From assembly GCA_036374995.1 (NCBI GenBank), contig DASUSS010000135.1:10703-74702 (forward strand): 64,000 bases of DNA, read 5' to 3'. The position numbers were made by a program, and so were the translations under genes. Of the stretch, positions 33,724 through 42,385 are shown one piece after another; position 1 is the stretch's first letter, and each line of letters opens with the position of its first letter. Below the pieces are notes generated by a model. The model did no database searches, had not been told where the DNA came from, and was given only the letters and a program-made list of their open reading frames with translations. This stretch comes from SH-MAG3 sp036374995 (GTDB lineage: Bacteria > Gemmatimonadota > Gemmatimonadetes > Longimicrobiales > RSA9).

Positions 33724-34464
33724 CTACGGTCCGGTCTCCGCCCGGAACGTGTCCGCCACCTGGCGCAGCAGCCGATCGATACGGTCGCCGCGCACCGGGA
33801 AGATGTGCCGATCCGAGACCCGGTTCAGAGCGGTGCGGAGCGCCGGGAAGAAGTCCGCGCAGTTGCGGTACAGGTCTGCAATCCCGTGCTGCTCGGCCTC
33901 TTCGAACCGTGCCGCCATGCGGTACCCGGCGGAGCCCATCTCCTCGTAGTACGAGAGCGGCGGTGCAGCCCGCCGGTGCACGCGAGCCGTGATGTGATCG
34001 GGGAAGATGCCGCTCAGCCAGAGTGCGAACTCGCCGAGGTGGGCGCGCAGCAGGAAGGCGCGCCGGCCGGATGACTGGTCGGCCGCGGCCGCGATGTCGA
34101 CCAGGTAGCGGTACTCCTCGGAGTCATCGGCAATGTGATACGCGCGGCCGCCCCGGCCGAACGCGCACAGCAATGCGGCCAGGTAATCCGCGACGCTGCG
34201 GTCGGCGATCCCATCCTCCAGCAGCGCGTGCCGTACCAGCACGTAGAACACGAGCTCCGGCCGCGCACTGCTGAACTGAGGACCGGCGAGAAGCGCGTTG
34301 AGCGTCCGCGGATCGTCCAGGATCGCGTCCAGACCGTGATCGCGCAGGCGGACCTCCTCCCGCTCGCGGGCGGACTCCGACCCGCGCGTGAGCAGCCAGA
34401 TCAGGAACCCGGCGTCGGCGCGATCGAACGTGCTGCGAATCGTCGGCAGGATCATACCGTGCAT
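33724..34464 (-). CDS. Conserved-looking protein of unknown function
   Basis: This 246-residue, mostly alpha-helical, soluble protein has no signal peptide and no motif I recognise. Helical stretches include LVFYVLVRHALLEDGIADRSV and AFLLRAHLGEFALWLSGIFPDHI. The C-terminal part (HIFPVRGDRIDRLLRQVADTFRAE) is charged. Codon use looks like its neighbours. It ends four bases from the convergent GspE-like gene, and the start (ATG 34464, or ATG 34455) is divergent from the NtrY-like kinase. There are no obvious metal or catalytic residues; a scaffold or regulatory role is possible but unsupported. Confidence 0.7.
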   Translation of the reverse strand: MHGMILPTIRSTFDRADAGFLIWLLTRGSESAREREEVRLRDHGLDAILDDPRTLNALLAGPQFSSARPELVFYVLVRHALLEDGIADRSVADYLAALLCAFGRGGRAYHIADDSEEYRYLVDIAAAADQSSGRRAFLLRAHLGEFALWLSGIFPDHITARVHRRAAPPLSYYEEMGSAGYRMAARFEEAEQHGIADLYRNCADFFPALRTALNRVSDRHIFPVRGDRIDRLLRQVADTFRAETGP

Positions 34465-34635
34465 CTCCGTCTACCGGATGGCATTAGCACGCTGTATGCC
34501 GAAACGTCAGCGGAGCGGCGCCCTGCCGCGGTCGGCTTGCCCGGGGAGATTGACGCGCCTTAACTTCCTGAGCCGGACGGCCCCGCCTCGCGTCTCCGTC
34601 ACTTTACATCCACAGCAGGCAAAAGATCCAGACTC

Positions 34636-35895
34636 ATGTTCCGACCCGTGCAGAGGCTGCTTCGGCTCGACCGCCTCGAACGGCGTCTGTTCGGCTGGCT
34701 CCTGTTGCTCACGCTCCTGCCCATGTTCGCGCTGCTCGGCGCGGGATACATCCTCACCGCCCGCTCGCTGCAGTGGGTCGGCACACTCGGCCCGTGGGAC
34801 AGCGTCGCCGAGTCCGGTCGCGCGCTCATCGAGGCGGCGGAGCCCGCCGCCATGGAGGATGCGGCGCTGGCGGTCGCCGTCGAGAGCCACCGGCGCGAGC
34901 TGTCCAGCTCGGTCATGCTCGCGCGCCGCTGGCGCTTTCTCGGCGAGCGGCTGGGCGCGGCGCTGCCGTGGCTCGCCGTCCTGCTCGCGATCGTGCTCAC
35001 GGCTCTGGCGCTGTGGGTCGGGCGCCGGCTCGCCGTGCAGCTCGCACGGCCGATCAAGGAGCTGGCCGGCTGGGCGGAGCAGCTGCCCGCCGGCGGGCAG
35101 CTGCCACCGCCGCGGCCGAACGAACGCAACGAGGTCCGCGAGGTTCGTGCGCTGCGCGATGCGATGCGTCTCGCATCCATCCGAATCGGCGAGGCACGCG
35201 CCCGGGCACTGGAGACGGAGCGCGTGCGCGCGTGGGGCGAGATGGCGCGGCGCGTCGCGCACGAGATGAAGAATCCGCTCACGCCGCTGCGCCTGGCCGC
35301 GCACCGGCTCGCGCGTCACCCGGATGCCGGCGGCGCGCTGCGCGAGCCGCTCGATGTCATCGAAGAGGAGACGGCGCGGCTGGAGGAGCTGGCGCGGCAG
35401 TTCGCCGTGCTCGGCCGGCCGTCGACGGGACCGGCGAGCGAAGTCGATGTGCGGGAGCTGCTGGAGCGGATGCTGGAGAATGATGTCCCGCCGCACATCG
35501 AGACGCAGCTGCATGCAGCTGCGAACATCCCGCTCATCCGCGCCCACTACGATGCGCTGCAGCGCGCGTTCCGCAATCTCATCCGCAATGCGGTCGAAGC
35601 GATGGCCGACGCGAGCGCGCGGAAGCAGCTGACGGTGCGTGTCGATGAGCGACCGCCGGGCGTGCGCGTTTCCGTCGCCGATACGGGGCACGGCATCCCG
35701 GCCGACCGGATCGAGCGGCTGTTCGAGCCCGACTTCACGCTGAAGGCCGGTGGAACCGGACTGGGCCTGGCGGTGGTAAGGCAGGCTATTGCGGCACATG
35801 GCGGCAGTATCCGGGCACGCTCCCGAGCGGGCGGCGGTGCCGAGTTCATCATCGAGCTGCCCCTCGCGCCGCCCGCCGCCGATCCACCGCCGTAG
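34636..35895 (+). CDS. NtrY-like sensor histidine kinase
   Basis: This 419-residue kinase has two transmembrane helices (about 17-42 and 112-132) around a short periplasmic loop and a HAMP segment (VQLARPIKELAGWAEQL). The dimerisation helix carries the phospho-accepting H209 in ARRVAHEMKNPLTPLRLA. The ATPase domain has N-box NLIRNAVEAM, DTGHGIPADR and GGTGLGLAVV. The HEMKNPLTPL form of the H-box is the NtrY/NtrB type, which pairs with NtrC-like regulators; one lies at 36677 after a single lipoprotein gene. The signal is unknown. NtrY homologues often sense redox or nitrogen state. Confidence 0.92.
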   Translation: MFRPVQRLLRLDRLERRLFGWLLLLTLLPMFALLGAGYILTARSLQWVGTLGPWDSVAESGRALIEAAEPAAMEDAALAVAVESHRRELSSSVMLARRWRFLGERLGAALPWLAVLLAIVLTALALWVGRRLAVQLARPIKELAGWAEQLPAGGQLPPPRPNERNEVREVRALRDAMRLASIRIGEARARALETERVRAWGEMARRVAHEMKNPLTPLRLAAHRLARHPDAGGALREPLDVIEEETARLEELARQFAVLGRPSTGPASEVDVRELLERMLENDVPPHIETQLHAAANIPLIRAHYDALQRAFRNLIRNAVEAMADASARKQLTVRVDERPPGVRVSVADTGHGIPADRIERLFEPDFTLKAGGTGLGLAVVRQAIAAHGGSIRARSRAGGGAEFIIELPLAPPAADPPP

Positions 35896-35948
35896 CGCGA
35901 GTCTTGCTGACCCGTTGTCGCCCGACTGACCCGTAACGGAGCCTCTCG

Positions 35949-36671
35949 ATGAGTCACAATCTGCTGCGTCCCGCGGTGCTGTTGTCCATTGCCGTGCTGT
36001 CCGCGTGCGCCCTCCGCCTCGGCGGGCCGAGTCCCGTCGAGCTCGATGTCGCCGCGCTCGCCGAGCCACGGAATGCCGACGCCGCCGCCGTGGCGCAGAA
36101 GATCACTGCGGCGGGCGCCGAGATAGTGCTGCTCGCAGGCGAGCGAACGGACACCGCGTGGTACACTGCCGTCGCGGCCACCGCAAGGCTCGAGCTGAGC
36201 GGCCCCGGCACGACTACCGGTCGCGGTTATGCGTTCATGACGAACCTCGAGATCCTCGGCGATACGACGCTCGTCCTGAACGTGCCGGGCGGTGGCAACG
36301 TGCACATGCACGATGCGCTGTACAGCATCGATGATTCCCGCAACATCGACCTGATGCTCGTCCAGCTGCGAGCCACCGATCTGCGCGCGGCGGTACGCAC
36401 GCTGCTCGACTACATTGCCACAGACGTCCCCGCCGATGCGCCGCTGCTCCTCGTATTCGATGATCCGACGCCGGCACGCGCGGACAGTGCCGCGGTCATG
36501 GTGCGGGCGACGATCGCGAACGCCTCCGACTGCCGTGACGACGCAGCCGCACCGCAGCCCGCCGTGCGGCTGATGTACGGTCCGTCCGCGCGCGTGCGCT
36601 GCATCTCGGCGCGCGACATCCCCGATGCGCAGCCCGGTATCGTCGCGCGGCTGGAAGTCGGTCGCTGGTAG
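35949..36671 (+). CDS. Lipoprotein of unknown function
   Basis: This 240-residue protein has a lipoprotein signal peptide (LLSIAVLSACALR, lipobox LSAC). The mature part is rich in short strands and aspartate (NVPGGGNVHMHDALYSIDD), with a Cys pair (DCRDDAAA ... RVRCISARD) that could form a disulfide. I do not recognise the family. It sits between the NtrY-like kinase and the NtrC-like regulator with a five-base gap to the latter, so it may be a signal sensor or a target of the system. Confidence 0.7.
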   Translation: MSHNLLRPAVLLSIAVLSACALRLGGPSPVELDVAALAEPRNADAAAVAQKITAAGAEIVLLAGERTDTAWYTAVAATARLELSGPGTTTGRGYAFMTNLEILGDTTLVLNVPGGGNVHMHDALYSIDDSRNIDLMLVQLRATDLRAAVRTLLDYIATDVPADAPLLLVFDDPTPARADSAAVMVRATIANASDCRDDAAAPQPAVRLMYGPSARVRCISARDIPDAQPGIVARLEVGRW

Positions 36672-36676
36672 GGCGC

Positions 36677-38047
36677 GTGGCCGCCATCCTGATCGTCGAT
36701 GACGAGCCCAACATCCGGCGGCTGCTCGCGAGTCTGCTGGAGGCGGAAGGCCATGCGTGCCGGACCGCGGCATCGGGCGAGGACGGGCTGGTGAGTGTGG
36801 CGGATCACGAGCCCGATGTGGTGCTGCTCGACCTCGCGCTGCCGGGCGCGAGCGGGCTGGAGGTGCTCGCGGCACTGCGCACCACGCATCCGGCTCTGCC
36901 CGTCGTGATGATGAGCGGGCGCGCCACTCTGAACGATGCCGTGCGCGCGACCAAGATCGGCGCGTTCCATTTCATAGAGAAGCCGCTGTCGGCCGAGGCG
37001 GTACTGCTCACGGTGGCGAGCGCGATCGAGCTGCGTCGCGCACGTGAGCTCTCACGAACCCTGGCGGCCGAGCTGAGTGCGGGTGCGCGCCTGGTCGGCT
37101 CCAGTCGCGCGATGCAGCGGGTGCGCGCGCTGATCGAGCAGATCGCGCCGACCGAGGCGCGGGTCCTGATCACGGGCGAGAGTGGCACGGGCAAGGAGAT
37201 GGCGGCCACGGCGCTGCACGAGCTGTCGCCGCGGCGCGCGGGTCCGTTCGTGCGCGTGAACAGCGCCGCCATCCCGCGCGAGCTGGTCGAGTCGGAGATG
37301 TTCGGTCATGAACGGGGCTCCTTCACGAGCGCGCACGAGATGCGGCGCGGCCGCTTCGAGCTGGCGGATGGCGGCACACTGTTCCTCGACGAGGTCGCCG
37401 AGCTGAGTCCCGAAGCCCAGGCGAAGCTGCTGCGCGCGACGGAGACCGGCACGATCGAGAGGATCGGCGGCCACGCTCCGATCCGCGTCGACGTGCGCGT
37501 GATCGCGGCAACGAACCGGAGCCTGGAGGCGGATGTCGCGGCCGGCCGCTTCCGCGAGGATCTGTACTATCGACTGAACGTCCTGCGCATCCACATGCCG
37601 TCGCTGCGCGAGCGCATCGATGACATACCCGAGCTGGTCGAGCATCTGCTCGGACGCCTGCGGCAGCGTCATGGTCTGGCGGCACCGACGATGACGCCGG
37701 TCGCGCTCGACGTGATGAGCCGCTACGACTGGCCGGGGAACGTGCGCGAGCTGGCGAACGTCTGCGAGCGTCTCGCGATCCTGTATCCAGGGCGCGAGGT
37801 CGGTCAGAGGGAGCTCGCCGTGGTGCTCGCCGCCGACGCGGCAGCCCGGCCGGCGTCGGCTCTCGACACGGTGCCGCTGCCCGACCGGATCGATGCGTTC
37901 GAGCGCGAGCTGATCGAGCGCACGCTGGACGCGTCCGGCGGGAGCGTGGCGGACGCCGCGCGCCGACTCCAGACCGACCGCGCCAATCTCTACCGCCGCA
38001 TGCGGCGGCTCGGTATCGAACGAATCAGCACGGACGCGCCCGAATGA
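36677..38047 (+). CDS. NtrC-family sigma-54-type response regulator
   Basis: This 456-residue regulator uses a GTG start. It has a receiver domain (phospho-aspartate in VVLLDLALPGASG, DDE at the N-terminus), an AAA+ domain with Walker A GESGTGKE and Walker B GGTLFLDEVAEL, and a Fis-type helix-turn-helix (GSVADAARRLQTDRANLYRR). The sigma-54 contact loop, normally GAFTGA, reads GSFTSA (HERGSFTSAHEM). That change is expected to weaken or remove sigma-54 activation, so it may act as a repressor or on sigma-70 promoters like some NtrX proteins. It is paired with the kinase at 34636. Its end overlaps the next gene by four bases. Confidence 0.92.
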   Translation: MAAILIVDDEPNIRRLLASLLEAEGHACRTAASGEDGLVSVADHEPDVVLLDLALPGASGLEVLAALRTTHPALPVVMMSGRATLNDAVRATKIGAFHFIEKPLSAEAVLLTVASAIELRRARELSRTLAAELSAGARLVGSSRAMQRVRALIEQIAPTEARVLITGESGTGKEMAATALHELSPRRAGPFVRVNSAAIPRELVESEMFGHERGSFTSAHEMRRGRFELADGGTLFLDEVAELSPEAQAKLLRATETGTIERIGGHAPIRVDVRVIAATNRSLEADVAAGRFREDLYYRLNVLRIHMPSLRERIDDIPELVEHLLGRLRQRHGLAAPTMTPVALDVMSRYDWPGNVRELANVCERLAILYPGREVGQRELAVVLAADAAARPASALDTVPLPDRIDAFERELIERTLDASGGSVADAARRLQTDRANLYRRMRRLGIERISTDAPE

Positions 38048-39747
38048 CCAGACTCCACCCCCCGTACGCCCGCGTGCGCGTCATGTCCGCTCTGCTGCTG
38101 CTGCTGTCGGCCGCGGCGGGGCGAGCGCACGCGCAGGTCGTGACTGCAGCGCTGCTCCCGGACAGCGTCGCGCGCCGGCTGGTCGAGTTCCACAATCTGG
38201 AGACCACGACGCGCCTGTCGGGCGATGCGCGCCTCGGACCCGGTACGACGGTGGCCGGCGGCCTCGCCGTGCTCGGCGGGTCGCTCATCGTCGAAGGGAC
38301 CGTAGAGGGTAACGTGCTGGTCATCAACGGCGATCTCACCGTGCTGCCCGGCGGTCGCGTGGTCGGCGATGCGACCGTGACGGGTGGCGCTGCGACGCTG
38401 GAGCCGGGCGCGGTCGGCGGTACGGTACGGATCTATCGCGAGCCGCTGCGATACCGTCAGCTCGGCGGCGCCATCGCGTACGTTCCGCCCGACCTCGAGG
38501 ACGGTCTGACCGCCGGCCACGACTTCCCGTTCGGCAGAACGGAGCTGACGGTTGCTGCGTACGACGCGTACAATCGAGCCGAGGGCCTGCCGATCGCCGC
38601 CGGGCCGCGCGTCCGCTTCGGCGGCGGCCGTCCGATCAGCGCGGGCGCGCTGCTCATCGTGCGCACGGCCGTGCCCGAGGACCTCGACCGCAAGCGCGTC
38701 GGCTACGACGGTCGCGTCGAGCAGCTCGTGCTTCCCGATCACGGCCTGAACCTCGGCGCGCGGCTCTACTCCATCATTGCACCGATCGAGGAATGGGGGC
38801 TCACGGACCGGGAGAGCGCGCTCGCGACGTTCCTGCTGCACACCGACTACCGGGATCACTACGAGCGGGAGGGCTGGTCCGTGTTCGCGCGACTGGCGCG
38901 GCCGGGCGCACCGTGGACGCTCGGGCTCGAGTATCGCGACGAGGAGCACGCCCGCGTTCCGCTCGCCGATCCCGTTGCGCTGTTCCGCACGGGTGAGCCG
39001 TGGCGACCGCAGCCGAGCATTGCCGACGGGACTCTCCGCTCGCTCGTCGCATCACTGCGCTACGATACGCGCAACGAGCAGGCCGACCCTTCGGCCGGCT
39101 GGCTGATCGATGCCAGCGTCGAGCAGGGACTCGGCGGCACGCTCATCAATCGCGGATCCTTCGACCAGGACTCCGCCGGGCCGGTGACGCGGCCGGCGCG
39201 CGAAACGTTCGTCACGGGCCGCATCGACGTGCGCCGTTACGCGCGTCTGAGCCCCTACACGCGCATCGGCCTGCGCGTGCTCGCCGCGGGCTCCATCGAT
39301 GGAAATCCGCTGCCGCCGCAGCGGCAGCACGCTCTCGGTGGCGAGGGGTCTCTGCCCGGGTACCGTCTGTTCGAGTTCGACTGCGGCGCGCGCATCAATA
39401 CGGTCGACCTCGGAGAGGACACGTTCCACCCGTACTACGGCTGCGATCGCATGGCGGTCGTGCAGCTCGAGTATCAGGCCGGCTTCCCGTTCGCGCGTCG
39501 CGTGAGTGAAGCGCTCGGGCTCGGTAGTTCGCTCGGCTACCTCGCCCGCTGGGTCGCGTTCTTCGACGCCGGCCGCGCGTGGAACGCGCCCGGATCGGGC
39601 GACGGCCGCTTCGGCGGCAACGCCGACTTTTCCGCCGATGCCGGCCTCGGCGTCCGCCTCGGCCCGCTCGGCGGGTACTGGACCGTGCCGCTCTCCGGCC
39701 GCGGTCACGGATTCAATCTGTTCGTCCGCATCGCGCCGCGCATCTGA
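38044..39747 (+). CDS. Outer-membrane protein: bactofilin-like segment plus Omp85-type barrel
   Basis: This 567-residue protein has a signal peptide (SALLLLLSAAAGRAHAQ). Next comes a short repeat segment of beta-helix turns (about residues 60-135: GPGTTVAGGLAVLGG, VEGTVEGNVLVING, PGGRVVGDATVTGG) like polymer-forming bactofilins. The rest is a barrel whose C-terminal half is Omp85/surface-antigen-like (ALGGEGSLPGYRLFEFDC and AFFDAGRAWN), ending FNLFVRIAPRI. Two cysteines (DCGARINTVD, YGCDRMA) may bridge an extracellular loop. The fused fold suggests an outer-membrane anchor or assembly factor; the role is unknown. Its start overlaps the regulator gene by ATGA, and the next gene overlaps its stop. 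Confidence 0.75.
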   Translation: MTRLHPPYARVRVMSALLLLLSAAAGRAHAQVVTAALLPDSVARRLVEFHNLETTTRLSGDARLGPGTTVAGGLAVLGGSLIVEGTVEGNVLVINGDLTVLPGGRVVGDATVTGGAATLEPGAVGGTVRIYREPLRYRQLGGAIAYVPPDLEDGLTAGHDFPFGRTELTVAAYDAYNRAEGLPIAAGPRVRFGGGRPISAGALLIVRTAVPEDLDRKRVGYDGRVEQLVLPDHGLNLGARLYSIIAPIEEWGLTDRESALATFLLHTDYRDHYEREGWSVFARLARPGAPWTLGLEYRDEEHARVPLADPVALFRTGEPWRPQPSIADGTLRSLVASLRYDTRNEQADPSAGWLIDASVEQGLGGTLINRGSFDQDSAGPVTRPARETFVTGRIDVRRYARLSPYTRIGLRVLAAGSIDGNPLPPQRQHALGGEGSLPGYRLFEFDCGARINTVDLGEDTFHPYYGCDRMAVVQLEYQAGFPFARRVSEALGLGSSLGYLARWVAFFDAGRAWNAPGSGDGRFGGNADFSADAGLGVRLGPLGGYWTVPLSGRGHGFNLFVRIAPRI

Positions 39748-40403
39748 TGCAGCTCGCGCTCGCCCTCGCGTTCCTTGCCGCTGCCGCCCCGCCGCCCGCC
39801 GGAGCGGCGCGCGACACCACGTTCCGCGATGGTGTGCAGCAGCAGCGTCCGCTCACGATCGCCGTGGATCCCGAGAACGGCCATCGGCCGGTCGTGAGGG
39901 TCGGTCCCGTGCTCGCCGATCGTGAGCTCGAGCAGGCCGCCACATCCGGGCTGCCACTGCGCGTCCGGGTGCGGGTCGAGCTGTGGAAGGATCGCCTGTT
40001 CGACCAGCTCGTCGACACCACCAGCTGGTCGACCGTCATCGTATACGAGCCGATAGGCGAGCAGTACTTCATCCGATCCCTGCCGGCCGAGCGCGGGTCG
40101 CGCCGCGTCCCGACCTTCGAGGCCGCGCGCAGCACCGTGGAATCGGAGTACCTCCTCGGCATGCGGCCGCGCGGCGAGGGCCGATACTATTACACGGTGT
40201 CGCTGCAGATCGAGACGCTCTCGGTCTCCGACCTCGAGGAGCTCGAGCGGTGGCTGCAGGGCCAGCTCCAGCCGGCGGTCAGCGGCGAGCGCTCCGTCGC
40301 CGGCGCCGTTGCGCAGGGAGCCAAGCGCCTCATGCTGCGCCTCCTCGACCTGCCGGAGCGCCGCTTCGACGCACGCACCGCGCGCTTCCGCATCTCCGGA
40401 TGA
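39747..40403 (+). CDS. Secreted DUF4390-like protein
   Basis: This 218-residue protein has a signal peptide (LALAFLAAAAPPPAGA). The body resembles DUF4390: GLPLRVRVRVELWKDRLFDQ, then a long strand region and GRYYYTVSLQIETLSVSDLEE. In many proteobacteria a DUF4390 gene lies directly beside ntrY and ntrX, so finding it in this cluster supports the assignment. Function is unknown. Its start overlaps the stop of the barrel protein by one base, so both are translated from one message. Confidence 0.7.
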   Translation: MQLALALAFLAAAAPPPAGAARDTTFRDGVQQQRPLTIAVDPENGHRPVVRVGPVLADRELEQAATSGLPLRVRVRVELWKDRLFDQLVDTTSWSTVIVYEPIGEQYFIRSLPAERGSRRVPTFEAARSTVESEYLLGMRPRGEGRYYYTVSLQIETLSVSDLEELERWLQGQLQPAVSGERSVAGAVAQGAKRLMLRLLDLPERRFDARTARFRISG

Positions 40404-40657
40404 CGAACGGCGCGGAGCCCTGATCCCGCGCCGTCCGCCCGAGCACGTGTCCCCGTCGGACCCTGCCAGGCCTGCCGGAGTCGATGCGCCGCATGCTCGC
40501 CGCGACTGTCCGCGCAGCCTGCCGAACAGGGCAAACGCCATGCCCGGTATCAGCTTGGCACATGTCGTGCACTCCATGTCAACGGCGAATTGCGTCCGAG
40601 CGGAGTGCTCGGCTTCCTCCACCGAGATGGGCCGCTCCATGGCGGCGATGCGATGAG
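40404..40657. other. Intergenic region before the kinase-LuxE-LuxC operon
   Basis: This 254-base gap contains no gene I would call. A 38-codon plus-strand frame (40540-40656, MPGISLAHVVHSMST...) ends just before the kinase start and could be a leader ORF. A minus-strand frame starting at 40638 (MERPISVEEAEHSART, with CTTCAK) looks protein-like for about 40 codons but then runs antisense into the DUF4390-like gene. I cannot decide between these and non-coding DNA. Confidence 0.35.
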
Positions 40658-42385
40658 ATGACGGATACGAATCTGCGACGGGTTCCCGTTCCCGCGCCGG
40701 CCGGCGGTGCGGTGGGCGGCGGGCCGGGTGTGTCACCGCCCGCCGATCTCGTGCTCGATGCCATCCGCGACCACGCCATCTTCACGCTCGATTCGACCGG
40801 CACCATCACGAGCTGGAACGAGGGTGCACGACGCCTGACGGGCTATTCCGACACGGAGGCGCTCGGCGCGTCCTACAGCATGTTCAGCACGCAGGACAGC
40901 GCGGGCGAGGTGGCGCGGATGCTTCAGACGGCGCGCGACACGGGCGTGTTCAACCAGGAGCGCTGGTGGCGTCGGCGCGATGCCGGTGTGGCCTGGGTCG
41001 AGGAAGTCATCCAGCCGTACGAGGAGATCGGGTTCATCGTGGTCACCCGCGACCTGACCGAGCGGATGGCCGCGGAGGAACGACGGTTCGGGCTCCGGCA
41101 CGATTCGGAGGGCGTGAACCGGGAGCGGCTGCTGCGTGCGGAGCTCCAGGTGGCGGAACGGCGCGCGGCGTTTCTCGCCGAAGCGAGCAGCATCCTGGTC
41201 GCGACGTCTCTCGATTTCGATTCGACGGTCAAGGCGCTGGCGCGACTTGCCGTGTCACGACTGGCGGACTGGTGTGTGATCCATTCGATCGACGAGGACG
41301 GAACGTTCACGCGCGCCGAGATCGCGCATCGCGACCCCGAGCTGGAGAGTCGAGTCGAGCGGATCGTGGACGAGGCGTTGAACGAGCGCTGGCGCACGAC
41401 AGTGCGGAGCGTCGTCCGGACGGGTCAGTCGGCGATCACGGCTCTCGAGCCCTCCACGCGGCTGGATGCCGAATCGATGGAGGAGGATGTGGCGAGTCTG
41501 GGGCACGGCTGCGCCATGGTCACGCCGCTGATCGGGCGCGGGAGCGTGACGGGCGCCATCACGTTCGTGCGGATGGACACCGAGCACCCGTACGACGAGG
41601 ACGAGCTGGCGCTGGCGGAGGAGCTCGGGCGGCGAGCCGCCATCGCGCTCGACAACGCGAGGCTCTATCGTCAGGCGCAGGAGGCGAACCGGGCGAAGGC
41701 GGACTTCCTCGCGATCGTCTCGCACGAGCTGCGCACGCCACTGAACGCAATCATGGGATACACCGACCTGCTGGATGCCGGGATCTCCGGAGAGCTCACC
41801 GACAAGCAGCGCCGGCAGCTCGACCGGATCCGCACGAGCGCGCGGCACCTGCTCCAGCTCATCGAAGAGATCCTGAGTTTCGCGCGGATCGAAGCGGGCG
41901 GCGAGGAGCTGCGCGTCGGTCCGATCGCCGCGAGCGCGGTCGCCGACGAGGCCGCCGCGGCGATGGAACCGCTCGCCCGATCGAAGGGGCTGGAGTTCGA
42001 GGTCGACATCGAGGAGGACGTCAAGCTCGAGACCGATGCCGACAAGCTGCGCCAGATCCTCGTCAACCTGCTCTCGAACGCCGTCAAGTTCACGGAGCGT
42101 GGCGGCGTCAAGCTCCGATTCCGGCACGATGACACGCACGCGTGGTTCGACGTGATCGACACGGGCATCGGCATCCCACGCGAGCAGATCGGCCGCATCT
42201 TCGACCCCTTCTGGCAGATCGAGCGGCCGAACACGCGCCGTGCCGGCGGGACCGGACTCGGCCTCAGCGTGGCACGCCGTTTCGTGCGCCTGCTGCACGG
42301 CGAGATCAATCTCCACAGCGAGCCCGGGAGCGGCACTACGTTCAGCGTGAAGATCCCCCGGCGTCACGGCCGCCCGCAGCGGTAG
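40658..42385 (+). CDS. PAS-GAF sensor histidine kinase
   Basis: This 575-residue soluble kinase has no transmembrane helix. A PAS domain (about 25-140: AIRDHAIFTLDSTGTITSW ... GFIVVTRDLTERM) is followed by a coiled linker and a GAF domain (about 180-330: SRLADWCVIHSIDEDGTF to RAAIALDNARLY). The histidine-kinase core has H356 in IVSHELRTPLNAIMGY, N-box NLLSNAVKFTE, DTGIGIPREQ and GGTGLGLSVARR. GAF and PAS may bind a small ligand, haem or light-absorbing group; I see no diagnostic chromophore cysteine. Its stop codon is followed with zero spacing by the LuxE-like gene, so kinase and fatty-acid reductase genes are cotranscribed. No response regulator is adjacent. Confidence 0.9.
   Translation: MTDTNLRRVPVPAPAGGAVGGGPGVSPPADLVLDAIRDHAIFTLDSTGTITSWNEGARRLTGYSDTEALGASYSMFSTQDSAGEVARMLQTARDTGVFNQERWWRRRDAGVAWVEEVIQPYEEIGFIVVTRDLTERMAAEERRFGLRHDSEGVNRERLLRAELQVAERRAAFLAEASSILVATSLDFDSTVKALARLAVSRLADWCVIHSIDEDGTFTRAEIAHRDPELESRVERIVDEALNERWRTTVRSVVRTGQSAITALEPSTRLDAESMEEDVASLGHGCAMVTPLIGRGSVTGAITFVRMDTEHPYDEDELALAEELGRRAAIALDNARLYRQAQEANRAKADFLAIVSHELRTPLNAIMGYTDLLDAGISGELTDKQRRQLDRIRTSARHLLQLIEEILSFARIEAGGEELRVGPIAASAVADEAAAAMEPLARSKGLEFEVDIEEDVKLETDADKLRQILVNLLSNAVKFTERGGVKLRFRHDDTHAWFDVIDTGIGIPREQIGRIFDPFWQIERPNTRRAGGTGLGLSVARRFVRLLHGEINLHSEPGSGTTFSVKIPRRHGRPQR

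Noticed and set aside
40540..40656. 38-codon leader ORF before the PAS-GAF kinase
   Set aside because: There is no Shine-Dalgarno and the composition is not convincing; kept only as a possibility in the intergenic entry.
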